From JAFDBW01 sp963723355 (GTDB lineage Bacteria; Desulfobacterota; Desulfuromonadia; Desulfuromonadales; BM103), in contig CAVRQQ010000016.1 of NCBI GenBank assembly GCA_963723355.1, forward strand, positions 1 through 64,000: DNA of 64,000 nt, in the 5' to 3' direction. Of this stretch, positions 18,425 to 27,633 are shown one piece after another. A program made the position numbers and the translations under genes. Under the pieces are notes generated by a model. That model was not told the DNA's origin. It made no database searches and was given only the letters and a program-made list of their open reading frames with translations. The first letter of the stretch is position 1. Each line of letters starts with the position of its first letter.

Positions 18425-19825
18425 ATGACCGCCTCACCTGACCTGATCTGGCTCGCTATCGCTCTGATCATCGGCTTTATCCTGGGATTCATTCCGGCCA
18501 TCCTGCTGGCCAGGAGCCGTACCGAAGCAGCACGGCAGACAGGTCGCCAGGAGCTCGCCACGGACCTGGCTATCCTTGAAGAGCGCCTTGCCAGCCGCGA
18601 TTCGCGCCTGCAGCAGTTTGAAACGGAACTCGAGGAGAAGGATGCCAAGCTTGATGAACTGACCCAGCTGCTCACCGGGCTCGAACGGGACAAGTCACGC
18701 CTGGCCGCCGAGCTTCAGGAGCAGGCAAAGAGTGCCGATGAAAAACTGCAGGTGCTCAACGATGCCAAAGCAGAGCTGCAGACCCAGTTCGAAAACCTGG
18801 CCAACCGGATCTTCGAGGCCAAAACAAAATCTTTCGCCGAACAGAGCCGGGCCAATCTCGACACGATTCTGACCCCTTTCAAAGAGAAAATCAGCGAATT
18901 TGAAAAACAGGTCAACCAGGCCTATGCCAGCGAGGGCAAGGAACGCCACTCACTGATCAAGGAAGTCCAGCGTCTCCAGGAGTTGAACCAGAAGCTCGGC
19001 GAGGACGCCGAGAACCTGACCAAGGCCCTGAAAGGTGATACCAAGACCCAGGGGACCTGGGGAGAGATTATCCTGGAAAGGATTCTCGAGGAGTCGGGCC
19101 TCCGCAAAGGGATCGAGTACGACTCCCAGGGGGGGTTCAGGGACGCCGATGGCAAACTCCTGAAACCGGACGTGATCGTCCACCTGCCGGAAGAAAAAGA
19201 CATCATTATCGACTCCAAGGTCTCATTGGTCGCCTACGAAAAGTATGTCCGGGCTGAGAATGACGAGCAGCGCGACCGGGCGGTCAGAGAGCATCTGGTC
19301 TCGATCAACGCTCACCTCAAGGGTCTCGAGTCGAAGAAGTATGATGAATTACCCGGGGTGAAGAGCCTCGACTTCGTCCTGATGTTCATACCGGTCGAAA
19401 GCGCCTTCATGCTGGCGATCGAAAAGGACAACGAGATCTTCCGCAAGGCGTTCGACCAGAGCATCATGATCGTCAGCCCGTCGACCCTGCTGGTGACCCT
19501 GAGAACGATCCAGAATATCTGGCGCTACGAACACCAGAACAAGAATGCGCTGGAGATAGCAGACCGGGCAGGAGCCCTGTATGACAAGTTCGTCGGCTTC
19601 GTCGGCGATTTGGAGCGGGTCGGCGACCAGATCGAGAACACCCGCAAAGCCTATGACGGGGCCCATAACAAGCTGGTCAGCGGCAAGGGCAATCTTATCG
19701 GGCGGGCACAGTCCCTGATTGACCTCGGCGTGAAAAGCCGCAAGCAGCTGCCTGCCAGCGTCCTTCAGGAATCGGACCTGAACACGCCGCTGGTTGGGCA
19801 TGACGGGCCAGACCAGGAAGATTGA
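18425..19825 (+). CDS. rmuC: RmuC-family DNA recombination protein
   Basis: A 466-residue membrane-anchored protein. An N-terminal helix (PDLIWLAIALIIGFILGFIP) is followed by a long coiled coil (about 40-120) and the RmuC nuclease-like domain with GTWGEIILERILEESGLRKG, LPEEKDIIIDSKVSL and LDFVLMFIPVESAF. RmuC limits recombination at inverted repeats in E. coli. I start it at ATG 18425, preceded by CGGAGTC, and not at an upstream in-frame start at 18389 that has no family match. Confidence 0.92.
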   Translation: MTASPDLIWLAIALIIGFILGFIPAILLARSRTEAARQTGRQELATDLAILEERLASRDSRLQQFETELEEKDAKLDELTQLLTGLERDKSRLAAELQEQAKSADEKLQVLNDAKAELQTQFENLANRIFEAKTKSFAEQSRANLDTILTPFKEKISEFEKQVNQAYASEGKERHSLIKEVQRLQELNQKLGEDAENLTKALKGDTKTQGTWGEIILERILEESGLRKGIEYDSQGGFRDADGKLLKPDVIVHLPEEKDIIIDSKVSLVAYEKYVRAENDEQRDRAVREHLVSINAHLKGLESKKYDELPGVKSLDFVLMFIPVESAFMLAIEKDNEIFRKAFDQSIMIVSPSTLLVTLRTIQNIWRYEHQNKNALEIADRAGALYDKFVGFVGDLERVGDQIENTRKAYDGAHNKLVSGKGNLIGRAQSLIDLGVKSRKQLPASVLQESDLNTPLVGHDGPDQED

Positions 19826-19842
19826 ACCGGCTGGCGGCAGCC

Positions 19843-21087
19843 TCACACCTGCCGGACCGGCTGATAGTAATCCTGGTTGAGATACTCTCCGCTACGCTCT
19901 CCCTGCAGCAGACCGTAAATCCGTGTTGCACGTAAATCCAGGCGCAGCATTTCCTCGGCAAGCTGCTGATAAGCTGACCTGTTGCGATAGAACTTGCGCA
20001 GCGTATTGGTGGCCCTGGCCGGGTCGGCGATGATCGGCAGTTTTTTTCGCCGGCGTGCCCGCGCCAGGATTTTTCGTCCTCTTTCCGAGCTACCCAAAAG
20101 ACGCAGATAGAGTGGCCCGGTCTGCATAAATGCCTTCATTTCAACGGCCTTGACCTGCAGCAACACGTACATCAGGATTCTCTGGATACGGGTCAAAGTC
20201 CATTGCCTGGATTTGATCCCTGATACGAGCTCGTCAAAGCTGCCCGCTTTCAGGGCGGCGAGGTCCAATCGTCGGTCAATACCATCATCAACCAGGTATA
20301 TCTCATTCAACGTCTCCGACTCCTGCAGCATTTGGGACTGCAGGGCAACAAACAGCCGCCCCGTGTCAAGGCTGCGCCCTGCCCGCAGTGCCTCATCCAG
20401 GACCTTCCGGCAAGGCTGTGGCAGCAGGGATTCTATCTCCTTCCCTGCTGCGATCATCCTGCGAATCCCGGTTGCGCTGGCAATCTGAGCCGTCACATCG
20501 GTGTCATGATAGCCGGCGCCCAGACGCTTGATCGTGGATGGTTCGATCCGGCTGTTGGTGCTGTACAGGGCCTTCAGGTACTCGATGCCGAGGATATTGT
20601 TGGGTGAATTCAGGATCTCTGCAGGAACTTCAGGCAAGAGTCCGACCAGCACTTCCGATCGGGCGACCGGGTAATTGACACCGTCACGCAGGCGGGCTGC
20701 GGTCAGGCTTTCGATCTCTTCCTGCCGCTCGACCAGAACCGTTGCGACCTTGTTCAGCTGGGCAAGATCGCCGGCTTCACTGCCAAAGCAGAGAGAGTCA
20801 ACCACACCGAGAGCATCCAGGGTTTGAACCGCCCCCACGGCAAAATGCGGCGCGCTGTTGCAGGCGAACGCGAAGGGCAGTTCAAAGACCAGGTCGACAC
20901 CGGCAGCGAGGGCCATCTCGGTACGCACCCACTTGTCGACCATGGCCGGTTCACCGCGCTGCAGGAAGTGGCCGCTCATGACGGCAACCGATGCCTCGGC
21001 ACCGGTGACCCGCAGGCTTTCCCGCAGGTGATGCAGGTGCCCATTGTGGAACGGATTGTATTCGGTAACCAGCCCGACAGCCCGCAT
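19843..21087 (-). CDS. tmcAL: tRNA(Met) cytidine acetate ligase
   Basis: ATP-dependent ligase that acetylates the wobble cytidine of elongator tRNA-Met (ac4C34), known from the Bacillus YlbM/TmcAL protein. The N-terminus GLVTEYNPFHNGHLHHL carries the nucleotidyltransferase HxGH motif; AVMSGHFLQRGEPAMVDKW and FELPFAFACNSAPHFA are further family signatures. Length 414 residues is typical. It converges with rmuC. Confidence 0.9.
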   Translation of the reverse strand: MRAVGLVTEYNPFHNGHLHHLRESLRVTGAEASVAVMSGHFLQRGEPAMVDKWVRTEMALAAGVDLVFELPFAFACNSAPHFAVGAVQTLDALGVVDSLCFGSEAGDLAQLNKVATVLVERQEEIESLTAARLRDGVNYPVARSEVLVGLLPEVPAEILNSPNNILGIEYLKALYSTNSRIEPSTIKRLGAGYHDTDVTAQIASATGIRRMIAAGKEIESLLPQPCRKVLDEALRAGRSLDTGRLFVALQSQMLQESETLNEIYLVDDGIDRRLDLAALKAGSFDELVSGIKSRQWTLTRIQRILMYVLLQVKAVEMKAFMQTGPLYLRLLGSSERGRKILARARRRKKLPIIADPARATNTLRKFYRNRSAYQQLAEEMLRLDLRATRIYGLLQGERSGEYLNQDYYQPVRQV

Positions 21088-21254
21088 AATTAATCCCGGC
21101 CCGAAAAACGCGCATCAGTATGCAAAAAATATACATCGGTAATTTGCTGATTAGACTGATAAAATTCCATAAGACACTGATTCATAAGGTAAATTTGAAA
21201 AAATTAACATTAGAATTGTTTGCCATCCCGTATAATATATATATACTTCCTATT

Positions 21255-21352
21255 ACAAAATGACGATAAAGCCATCCCTATCGTAAGGTAGGTGCGGAAA
21301 GCCAAGGGTCCGCCCCTCCTCCATAACCAGTACCGGACAGCCGGGTTGCCAA
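21255..21352 (+). ncRNA. GEMM-type (c-di-GMP-I or cGAMP) riboswitch aptamer
   Basis: The leader of the membrane-protein gene contains the GEMM hallmarks in order: a 5' arm around GATAAAGCCATCC, then GGTGCGGAAAGCCAAGGGTC, and the 3' tetraloop-receptor arm GGACAGCCGGGTTGCC, which matches the consensus GGUAGCCGGGUUACC. The A at the key ligand position cannot be assigned with certainty, so c-di-GMP and cGAMP (GEMM-Ib, common in Geobacter) remain alternatives. It overlaps an intrinsic terminator, described separately. Confidence 0.8.
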
Positions 21353-21380
21353 ATATTTTGGCCCCGGCTTGTTTTATTTT
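21340..21380 (+). terminator. Riboswitch-controlled intrinsic terminator
   Basis: GCCGGG-TT-GCCAAA pairs with TTTGGCCCCGGC, followed by TTGTTTTATTTT. The left arm is the 3' strand of the GEMM aptamer, so aptamer folding and terminator folding exclude each other. Ligand binding should prevent termination, an ON switch. This is inferred from pairing. Confidence 0.75.
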
Positions 21381-21442
21381 CCGGGGACGGAAAGGAGCTT
21401 GGTCAAGCAAACCAGGTTAAACCCTTTACAACGGAGGAAAAT

Positions 21443-21778
21443 ATGGATGGGTTTCTTTTTATGGTCATTTTCGCTTTTCTGCTGTTCGCTGTGATCCTGC
21501 CGATCGCCGGTTTTGTCATTGGATTCTTCTGCTACTATGTCCTTCCTTATGCATTTGCCGCTGTGCTGGCCTCTTGCATTGCAGTTCTCGTCGGCGTCAA
21601 CGTCGTATTCAGCTGGTGGATCTGGGTGGTCGGGCTTATCTGGGCCGCGGCAGTGCACATCATCAGAATGAAGTTCCGTGAGCTTGGCGAAGATGTCGAG
21701 CACCACCATGCGGCACATGCGACCTTGCTTGCCGGATGGCCTTTGCAGCGTCGCAGGAGTCAGCTGGCGGAATCCTGA
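21443..21778 (+). CDS. Small membrane protein under riboswitch control
   Basis: A 111-residue protein of unknown family. Residues 1-78 are almost continuously hydrophobic and form two to three membrane helices (FLFMVIFAFLLFAVILPIAG, YYVLPYAFAAVLASCIAVLV, FSWWIWVVGLIWAAAVHII). The C-terminal 35 residues are polar, with a His cluster (EHHHAAHA) and a basic end. ACGGAGGAAA is an excellent ribosome binding site. The upstream GEMM riboswitch implies cyclic-dinucleotide control. No family could be recognised. Confidence 0.75.
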   Translation: MDGFLFMVIFAFLLFAVILPIAGFVIGFFCYYVLPYAFAAVLASCIAVLVGVNVVFSWWIWVVGLIWAAAVHIIRMKFRELGEDVEHHHAAHATLLAGWPLQRRRSQLAES

Positions 21779-21804
21779 ACCGCTTCGTTTACTGAACCGG
21801 GCGC

Positions 21805-22845
21805 TCAACCGAAGGTACGGTTCTCCTGCTCCATGACCCGGATGAACGTCGTCCGCTTCGACAGCTCACGCAGCGCCGAGGCGCCGACATAAGTACAGGT
21901 AGAGCGCAACCCGCCAAGGATATCCTTGACCGTCTCGTCAATCGGGCCACGGTAGGGGACTTCGACGGTCTTCCCCTCCGAGGCGCGGTAATCGGCCACC
22001 ATTCCGGCGTGTTTTTTCATGGCGGTATCCGAGCTCATGCCGTAGAAAAGCTTGTAGTGCTGGCCGTCACGCTGCACCAGCTGGCCGCCGCTTTCGTCGT
22101 GGCCGGCCAACATCCCCCCCAGCATGACAAAATCCGCCCCACCGCCAAACGCTTTCGCTACATCCCCGGCAGCGGCGCAACCGCCATCCGAGATGATTCG
22201 ACCACCGAGACCGTGAGCGGCATCGGCACACTCGATGACGGCAGACAACTGCGGGTAGCCGACCCCGGTCTTGACCCGGGTGGTACAGACCGAACCCGGT
22301 CCAATCCCGACCTTGACGATATCCGCACCCGACAGAAGCAATTGCTCCACCATCTCGCCGGTGACAACGTTGCCAGCAATTATGGTCTTGTCAGGATAAG
22401 CCTGCCTTACCCTCTCAACGTATTCGGCGAACGATTCAGCGTAGCCGTTGGCGACATCGATACAGATGAAGTGCAATTCCGGATGCTGGGCCATGATCTG
22501 CGCCAGTTTTTCAAAATCCTCATCCATAACCCCGATGCTGACCATGATTCTGGCAAAGATATCATCCCCCTTCTGCCGCTCGACAAATGACTGCCACTCT
22601 TCCAGACTGTAGTGCTTGTGAATCGCACAGAGCATCCGATGCTCGGCGAGCGCTTCGGCGACCTCGAAAGTCCCGACCGTATCCATATTGGCGGCAATAA
22701 TCGGCACACCGCTCCACCGCATCTTGCTGTGGAGGAAGACAAAGGTCCGGTCCAGTTCCACCAGGGCCCGGCTTTTCAGGGTCGAGCGTTTAGGGCGGAT
22801 CAGCACATCCTTGAAACCCAGCTTCAGATCAGTTTCAACACGCAT
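21805..22845 (-). CDS. guaC: GMP reductase
   Basis: Converts GMP to IMP with NADPH. The 346-residue TIM barrel begins MRVETDLKLGFKDVLIRPKR and contains PIIAANMDTVGTFEVAEALA, the catalytic-cysteine loop GIGPGSVCTTRVKTGVGYPQ, SDGGCAAAGDVAKAFGGGAD and the C-terminal GKTVEVPYRGPI. It has no CBS pair, which distinguishes it from IMP dehydrogenase. Convergent with the riboswitch gene and 100 bases downstream of sfsA on the same strand. Confidence 0.94.
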   Translation of the reverse strand: MRVETDLKLGFKDVLIRPKRSTLKSRALVELDRTFVFLHSKMRWSGVPIIAANMDTVGTFEVAEALAEHRMLCAIHKHYSLEEWQSFVERQKGDDIFARIMVSIGVMDEDFEKLAQIMAQHPELHFICIDVANGYAESFAEYVERVRQAYPDKTIIAGNVVTGEMVEQLLLSGADIVKVGIGPGSVCTTRVKTGVGYPQLSAVIECADAAHGLGGRIISDGGCAAAGDVAKAFGGGADFVMLGGMLAGHDESGGQLVQRDGQHYKLFYGMSSDTAMKKHAGMVADYRASEGKTVEVPYRGPIDETVKDILGGLRSTCTYVGASALRELSKRTTFIRVMEQENRTFG

Positions 22846-22946
22846 AAGAGTTTATCCTTTCAATGACAACGATTTGACCAAACCGATAACTTTTTTGCTA
22901 CGACAGCAACAATGACGCATAGTGACACCGGAATTATAACAAAGCA

Positions 22947-23639
22947 TCACAATAATAGTTTCAAGGACTTCCCCAGACAAGTCACATGACGATTTACGAT
23001 CGTCCTATACACCATGACCTCTACACCGCGCCTGACTGCCTTTCTCAGCAGTCGGCCGTATTCAGAGTCAATGTGGTCGGCCGCAGCAAAGGCTTCTGCC
23101 TCACCACGCTGCACCAAAAAAAAGATTACCGCCCGCCAGCCATCGTCAATCGCGGCCATCAGGTCACGGAGATGTTTCTGGCCACGCGTGGTCACCGCAT
23201 CAGGGAAACAGGCCAGTTCCTCTGCACAGCACAGGGTGACATTTTTGACTTCGAGCAAGACCTTTTCGCCGTGGCCTTCGAGCATGAAATCAATCCGGCT
23301 GTCGGCATACGAGAACTCCGGCCGCACGTTATAGCCATGCAAGCCATCAACCTGGTCGTTGCGCAAAGCCTCCTCGACGACCCGGTTAGCGCGATGGGTG
23401 TTGATATCAACCCAATGGCCATTCACCTCGACCAGCTCCCACGACCAGGCCAACTTGCGCTGCGGGTTGTCACTTCGCGACAGGAGAACCTTCTGACCGG
23501 GCACAGCACACTGCTGCATGCTGCCGGTATTCGGCGTGTGTGCCGTAACCTCGCTTCCATCGGCCAGCTCCACATCGGCGAGGAAGCGCTTGTAGCGCTT
23601 GATCAGTCGACCTTCAGTCAAAGGATGGGGTAGCTGCAT
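22947..23639 (-). CDS. sfsA: SfsA-family DNA-binding/nuclease-like protein
   Basis: A 230-residue SfsA protein (sugar fermentation stimulation). It has an N-terminal OB-like part (GRLIKRYKRFLADVELADG, AHTPNTGSMQQC) and a C-terminal PD-(D/E)XK-like region with SRIDFMLEG and VLLEVKNVTL. Function outside E. coli is not established. Start ATG 23639 follows CCTGGAGATGAA. Confidence 0.92.
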   Translation of the reverse strand: MQLPHPLTEGRLIKRYKRFLADVELADGSEVTAHTPNTGSMQQCAVPGQKVLLSRSDNPQRKLAWSWELVEVNGHWVDINTHRANRVVEEALRNDQVDGLHGYNVRPEFSYADSRIDFMLEGHGEKVLLEVKNVTLCCAEELACFPDAVTTRGQKHLRDLMAAIDDGWRAVIFFLVQRGEAEAFAAADHIDSEYGRLLRKAVRRGVEVMVYRTIVNRHVTCLGKSLKLLL

Positions 23640-23863
23640 TTCATCTCCAGGAAAAAGTTACTCCCGTAAAATATATATCAACTACCCCACAACCAAAACC
23701 ATGATTAGCCACCAGGATCCGAAGAAAACATTGTCTGCCTGATTATTAAACCATCGGACTAAAGGTTATTATGTTTGGGTATCTGGAATCTACTGTTGAA
23801 AATGAAATTTCTAGGCTCAGGGAGTTCAACTGCAAAACCGGAAGATCGTGTTGAACCTCAGAA

Positions 23864-23908
23864 GTCAGAGACAGTAAAATTTTTGCATTCCGCCAATCTG
23901 GGCACACC
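23864..23908 (+). repeat. Accessory-region repeat family A, copy 1
   Basis: GTCAGAGACAGTAAAATTTT followed by TGCATTCCGCCAATCTGGGC. Shares its order of blocks (GTCAG, AAnATTTTTGC, CCAATCTG, GCACACC) with copies at 25540, 28586, 33882, 35247 and 36203, all in the same orientation. The flanking 23640-24155 gap holds no convincing gene besides the glnA promoter. Confidence 0.6.
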
Positions 23909-23976
23909 AAAACAATCCAAATCGGACGATTTCGACACCGCAAAATTGCCGGAACAACTCCTCGGGCCCTTTGCCT

Positions 23977-24004
23977 TTGACGTTAAAACATAACCCGCTA
24001 TAAT
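23977..24004 (+). promoter_or_regulatory. Sigma-70 type promoter of glnA
   Basis: TTGACG, 16-base spacer, TATAAT. It predicts a transcript leader of about 145 bases before the glnA ATG, long enough for leader regulation, although no known riboswitch motif was recognised. No sigma-54 GG-N10-GC element was found. Confidence 0.65.
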
Positions 24005-24155
24005 TAACGATAGTTCCGATTAATTAGGGAAGAATACACAGGGTGGAGCCCTTACCGTTTTGACCCCACATAACTCTGAGACAGTCGACATTCTGAATAT
24101 TGGAGACGATTGCCACATACAAACGTGAAGGCATTGAATGAATAGGGAGTAATTT

Positions 24156-25484
24156 ATGACACGCGACGAAATAATGGCAATTGTCGAGGAAAAGAACGTC
24201 AATTTTTTCCGGTTACAGTTTGTTGATATTTTCGGGTTTATGAAGAATATCGCTATTCCCGGGAGTCAGATCAAAAAAGCTCTCGATGGTCAGATGATGT
24301 TCGACGGATCGTCTATTGACGGCTTCGTTCGCATCAACGAATCGGACATGTACCTGAAGCCTGACTATGACACATTTTTGGTTTTGCCCTGGAGAGTTCG
24401 CAACGGCGTGAATGCAGCGCGCATTATCTGTGACATTCACAAGGCGGACGGAACTCCTTTTAAAGGATGTCCCCGCGTTAACCTGAAAAGGGTTTTGGCC
24501 GAAGCCCGGGAACTCGGCTATACCATGAACGTCGGAACGGAATGTGAATTTTTCCTGTTCCAGAAAGACGAAAAGGGCCATTTGAAAACGGAAACAGGTG
24601 ACGTTGCCGGCTATTTCGACGTCGATCCGGAGGATACAGGGATCAACTGTCGTCGTGAAATCATCGAGACACTGGAGTCGATGGGATTTGAGGTTGAGGC
24701 ATCCCACCACGAGGTGGCAGAGGGGCAACACGAGATCAACTTCAAGTATGCGGACGCCCTGGCCGCTGCAGACAACACGGTCACATTCAAATGGGTTGTC
24801 CGCTCAATTGCCGCAAAGCATGGATTTCACGCCACCTTTATGCCGAAACCGGTTTTCGGCATAAACGGGTCCGGGATGCATACGAACCAGTCATTGTTCA
24901 ATCTGGACGGGACAAATGCTTTCTTCGATGAGAACGGCCCCCTTAAACTAAGCGAAACAGCCTATCAATACATCGCCGGAATCATGAAAAATGCTCGTGG
25001 CTTTACAGCAGTAACAAACCCCCTGGTCAATTCGTACAAACGGCTCGTGCCCGGCTACGAGGCGCCGGTCTACGTTGCATGGTCAGCTTCCAACCGTTCT
25101 GCTTTGGTTCGTATCCCAGCTAATCGTGGGCTCAGCACAAGAACCGAGGTCCGGTGTCCTGACCCGGCCTGTAATCCTTACCTCGCTCTTGCGATGATGC
25201 TCAGCTCCGGACTTGATGGGGTGAAGAACAAACTTGACGCGCCAGCATCTGTCAATGTGGATATTTTCGAGATGACCCTGGCAGAAAAGGAGGCCGCCGG
25301 CATTGACAGTTTACCCGGGACCCTTGAAGAGGCGATTCTTGCACTTAAAGAAAGCCCCATTGCCAAAGAGGCGCTGGGTGAACATATCTTCGAAAAGTAT
25401 ATCGAAGGCAAAACACAGGAGTGGGATTCGTATCGAACCTGGGTTACGGACTGGGAAACCAAAACATATATAAAAAATTACTAG
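24156..25484 (+). CDS. glnA: Glutamine synthetase, type I (alpha subtype)
   Basis: Makes glutamine from glutamate, ammonia and ATP. The 442-residue chain has the beta-grasp N-terminus (NFFRLQFVDIFGFMKNIAIP), MMFDGSSIDGF, the metal-binding VGTECEFFLF, GINGSGMHTNQSLF, NRSALVRIPANRGLSTRTEVR and the C-terminal KESPIAKEALGEHIF. The length and the absence of the NLYDLP adenylylation segment place it in the GSI-alpha group, which is not adenylylated but feedback-inhibited. It is monocistronic: own promoter upstream and a terminator 20 bases after the stop. Confidence 0.95.
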   Translation: MTRDEIMAIVEEKNVNFFRLQFVDIFGFMKNIAIPGSQIKKALDGQMMFDGSSIDGFVRINESDMYLKPDYDTFLVLPWRVRNGVNAARIICDIHKADGTPFKGCPRVNLKRVLAEARELGYTMNVGTECEFFLFQKDEKGHLKTETGDVAGYFDVDPEDTGINCRREIIETLESMGFEVEASHHEVAEGQHEINFKYADALAAADNTVTFKWVVRSIAAKHGFHATFMPKPVFGINGSGMHTNQSLFNLDGTNAFFDENGPLKLSETAYQYIAGIMKNARGFTAVTNPLVNSYKRLVPGYEAPVYVAWSASNRSALVRIPANRGLSTRTEVRCPDPACNPYLALAMMLSSGLDGVKNKLDAPASVNVDIFEMTLAEKEAAGIDSLPGTLEEAILALKESPIAKEALGEHIFEKYIEGKTQEWDSYRTWVTDWETKTYIKNY

Positions 25485-25503
25485 AAACTATGACTTGAAG
25501 AAA

Positions 25504-25531
25504 AAAGGCTATCTGGAAACGGGTGGCCTTT
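25504..25531 (+). terminator. Intrinsic terminator of glnA
   Basis: AAAGGCTATC pairs with GGTGGCCTTT around TGGAAACG, followed by CCCTATTTG. Confidence 0.75.
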
Positions 25532-25539
25532 CCCTATTT

Positions 25540-25578
25540 GTCAGCGACAATTTCGTATTTCGGCCAAGATGAGCACTC
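25540..25578 (+). repeat. Accessory-region repeat family A, copy 2
   Basis: GTCAGCGACAATTTCGTATT then TCGGCCAAGATGAGCACTC. Immediately follows the glnA terminator, as copies 3 and 6 also follow terminators. Confidence 0.55.
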
Positions 25579-25731
25579 AAAACGAGCAGCAGTCTTAATA
25601 AGACGCCACTTTTTCGACATCCCACGGTGATGATTAGCGGCGGGGCCAGTTTCATAGATTGCAGGGTTTGAGGAGTTGCAATGGTTGGCTTACTCTGGCC
25701 GCCTGAACTGTTTTTGGATAATTGCTGAACT

Positions 25732-26655
25732 CTACTCATCCACAATATTATTAAGGTAAGAAGTCAAGTTCACCTTACGATTGGTTATATCGAGTTTACG
25801 CCGAATACTTTCTCTATGCCGATTTACTGTAGCAGGGGATATCCCTCGAATTCTGGCGATTTCCTTTGTTGATAAGCCGTGCTTAATCATATTGCCGATC
25901 TGAATCTCGATCGGACTTAGCTTAGACATGATCATCTGACTCTTCTCAACAAAGGGAGAAATGATATTTTCAAGGTTTTTTTTCAGTAGTTCCAAGTATT
26001 CCAATTGGGTTGGACTCATCTCCGCTTGCAAAGCATAGAGTATTGGAATGACGATTTTATCGACCTTGGCCTGGATTGACACACCAACCTTCTTCTTTTC
26101 CCGCTGACTCTGGACCAAAGAATCGTGGAGTGCAGCATTGGCGTCTTGTAAGGCCTGGCGCTCTACCTGTAGTTGTCGTCGTGTGTTAATTCTCTCAGCA
26201 GCTTTTGCAATGCGATTACTGACAGCGTCGATCAGCAAACGCTCTTCTTTAAGAAACGGGCCCTCGTCCAGACGTGGACTTTTTTTCAAATAGTAAACTT
26301 CAACTACCCCTTCCTTAATGTCAGAGATGGCTATAGGAGCCTTTTGTTTCCATCGGGTCGTTTTGAAATTACTTGACTGGAAAGTCTGCTCTCTGTAGCG
26401 AATTCTTGCGCAGGTAATTTTAGGATATTGCCAGGACACCAGCAATAAGTTGATCGCTCCTTGCAGTATTTTATCGAGCGAATCCTCGTTTTTTTCAATC
26501 AATTTTGTCAGTTTATAGAGACAGTCTAATTCTTTGATCCGTTCCCTTAGTTGAAGTTCTCTCTGTTGATGCTCTTGCTGTAATGACAGAAGTTGAGCCC
26601 GCATTAACGACAGCTCCTCACAGCCTCCAGTAGAACATTCATTATTTTGTTTCAT
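25732..26655 (-). CDS. LuxR-type (FixJ/NarL HTH) transcriptional regulator with GAF-like sensor
   Basis: A regulator of about 307 residues. The N-terminus is a coiled coil (SLMRAQLLSLQQEHQQRELQ), followed by a GAF-like segment (CLYKLTKLIEKNEDSLDKIL ... LLVSWQYPKITCARIRYR), a second coiled coil and a C-terminal LuxR helix-turn-helix (LSPIEIQIGNMIKHGLSTKE, IARIRGISPATVNRHRESIR). It has no receiver domain or phospho-acceptor pattern. The start MKQNNECSTGG at 26655 has a GAGG ribosome binding site; an in-frame ATG at 26703 lacks one. The ligand and targets are unknown. Confidence 0.8.
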   Translation of the reverse strand: MKQNNECSTGGCEELSLMRAQLLSLQQEHQQRELQLRERIKELDCLYKLTKLIEKNEDSLDKILQGAINLLLVSWQYPKITCARIRYREQTFQSSNFKTTRWKQKAPIAISDIKEGVVEVYYLKKSPRLDEGPFLKEERLLIDAVSNRIAKAAERINTRRQLQVERQALQDANAALHDSLVQSQREKKKVGVSIQAKVDKIVIPILYALQAEMSPTQLEYLELLKKNLENIISPFVEKSQMIMSKLSPIEIQIGNMIKHGLSTKEIARIRGISPATVNRHRESIRRKLDITNRKVNLTSYLNNIVDE

Positions 26656-26907
26656 ATTTAGCCTCTCAGTATATTTGACAAAATGCATATTATTGATAGG
26701 CACTTTATATGTAACATAATTGTATTTACGTTAATAGAGATTAAACATAAAATTGTTGAAACTGGTGTTTAGTTAAATAATTCAACCGTTTCTGTTGACC
26801 CACTTCTGATCGCGAGTGAAAGCAAGACAAAGGTCCAAGGCTTGAAAATATAACTTGTCAGCATCTGGCTTAATTGACGAACCTAATCCACGGGAGGCTC
26901 GAAACGA

Positions 26908-27081
26908 ATGAGGACAGAAGAGTTGATCAATGTCTGTCAAGCGGTTAAACACGGAGATATGCGTCAAGTCACAAATTACAAATCAGGGAAAGAAGGAATT
27001 GTTGTCGATGTGACAGAAGACAAGCTAATCGTCCAGGTAGAAAATGCCTCCGAAGTCTGGGCTTACGAAGACTGCAAATAA
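26908..27081 (+). CDS. Small hypothetical protein (57 aa)
   Basis: Starts MRTEELINVCQAVKHGDMRQ and ends ASEVWAYEDCK. A short N-terminal helix is followed by alternating beta-strand segments (GKEGIVVDVTEDKLIVQVEN), reminiscent of a small SH3-like barrel, but the family is not recognised. GGGAGG lies 12 bases before ATG. Divergent from the LuxR-type gene. Confidence 0.6.
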   Translation: MRTEELINVCQAVKHGDMRQVTNYKSGKEGIVVDVTEDKLIVQVENASEVWAYEDCK

Positions 27082-27226
27082 AGTTATTACTTTCTCTCAA
27101 AGTTCAATCAAAGCACGAAATCAAAGCTTAAAGATTGTCGCATCCACCACGTCCCTGGAACATGAACTTTTGTGTTCTGACCACCAAAACATTTAGCACA
27201 CATCCAGTTTAATAGTGGAGGAACAA

Positions 27227-27562
27227 ATGGTCGCAATCATTTTTGAAGTGATCCCTAATGATGAAGAAAAACCAGAGTATTTAAGTATTGCCGCTATGCT
27301 GAAAGAAAGATTAATAAATACGCCAGGCTTTAAATCTATAGAATATTTTCAAAGTCTGACAGATCCCAAAAAGCTGCTTTCTCTTTCTTTCTGGGAAGAT
27401 GAAGAATCTGTATCAAGATGGCGTAACCTTCAAGAGCACCGTCATGCGCAAGCTAGTGGCCGCGACGTCTTGTTTCATCACTCCCGTATCCGGGTAGGGC
27501 ACATAGTGCGCGACCACTCTTTGTCTGATGGGTACCCGCACCATAGCCTCCAAGGCGTTTAG
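27227..27562 (+). CDS. Antibiotic-biosynthesis-monooxygenase (ABM) domain protein
   Basis: A 111-residue dimeric alpha-beta barrel protein starting MVAIIFEVIPNDEEKPEYLS, with FKSIEYFQSLTDPKKLLSLS, FWEDEESVSRWRNLQEHRHA and the C-terminal DVLFHHSRIRVGHIVRD. The layout matches the ABM/HmoA-like family, which includes heme-degrading and quinone-forming monooxygenases; the heme-binding pattern is not clear enough to claim activity. GGAGGAAC precedes the ATG at 27227, which I prefer to the in-frame start at 27215. Confidence 0.75.
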   Translation: MVAIIFEVIPNDEEKPEYLSIAAMLKERLINTPGFKSIEYFQSLTDPKKLLSLSFWEDEESVSRWRNLQEHRHAQASGRDVLFHHSRIRVGHIVRDHSLSDGYPHHSLQGV

Positions 27563-27599
27563 GATAGACATACTGGTAGAGGCATTTAGGGCAACAAAA

Positions 27600-27630
27600 T
27601 AATGGCCACCTGAGGACGGGTGGCCATCCT
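27600..27630 (-). terminator. Palindromic terminator (GGCCACC type)
   Basis: ATGGCCACC / GGTGGCCAT around a short loop. On the minus strand it runs into TTATTTTGTTG. It is near-identical in its stem to the palindromes at 33316 and 36009. Confidence 0.65.
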
Positions 27631-27633
27631 TAT

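Noticed and set aside
23775..23993. A 72-residue open frame between sfsA and glnA
   Set aside because: It runs through repeat copy 1 and the glnA promoter, lacks a ribosome binding site and shows no family features.
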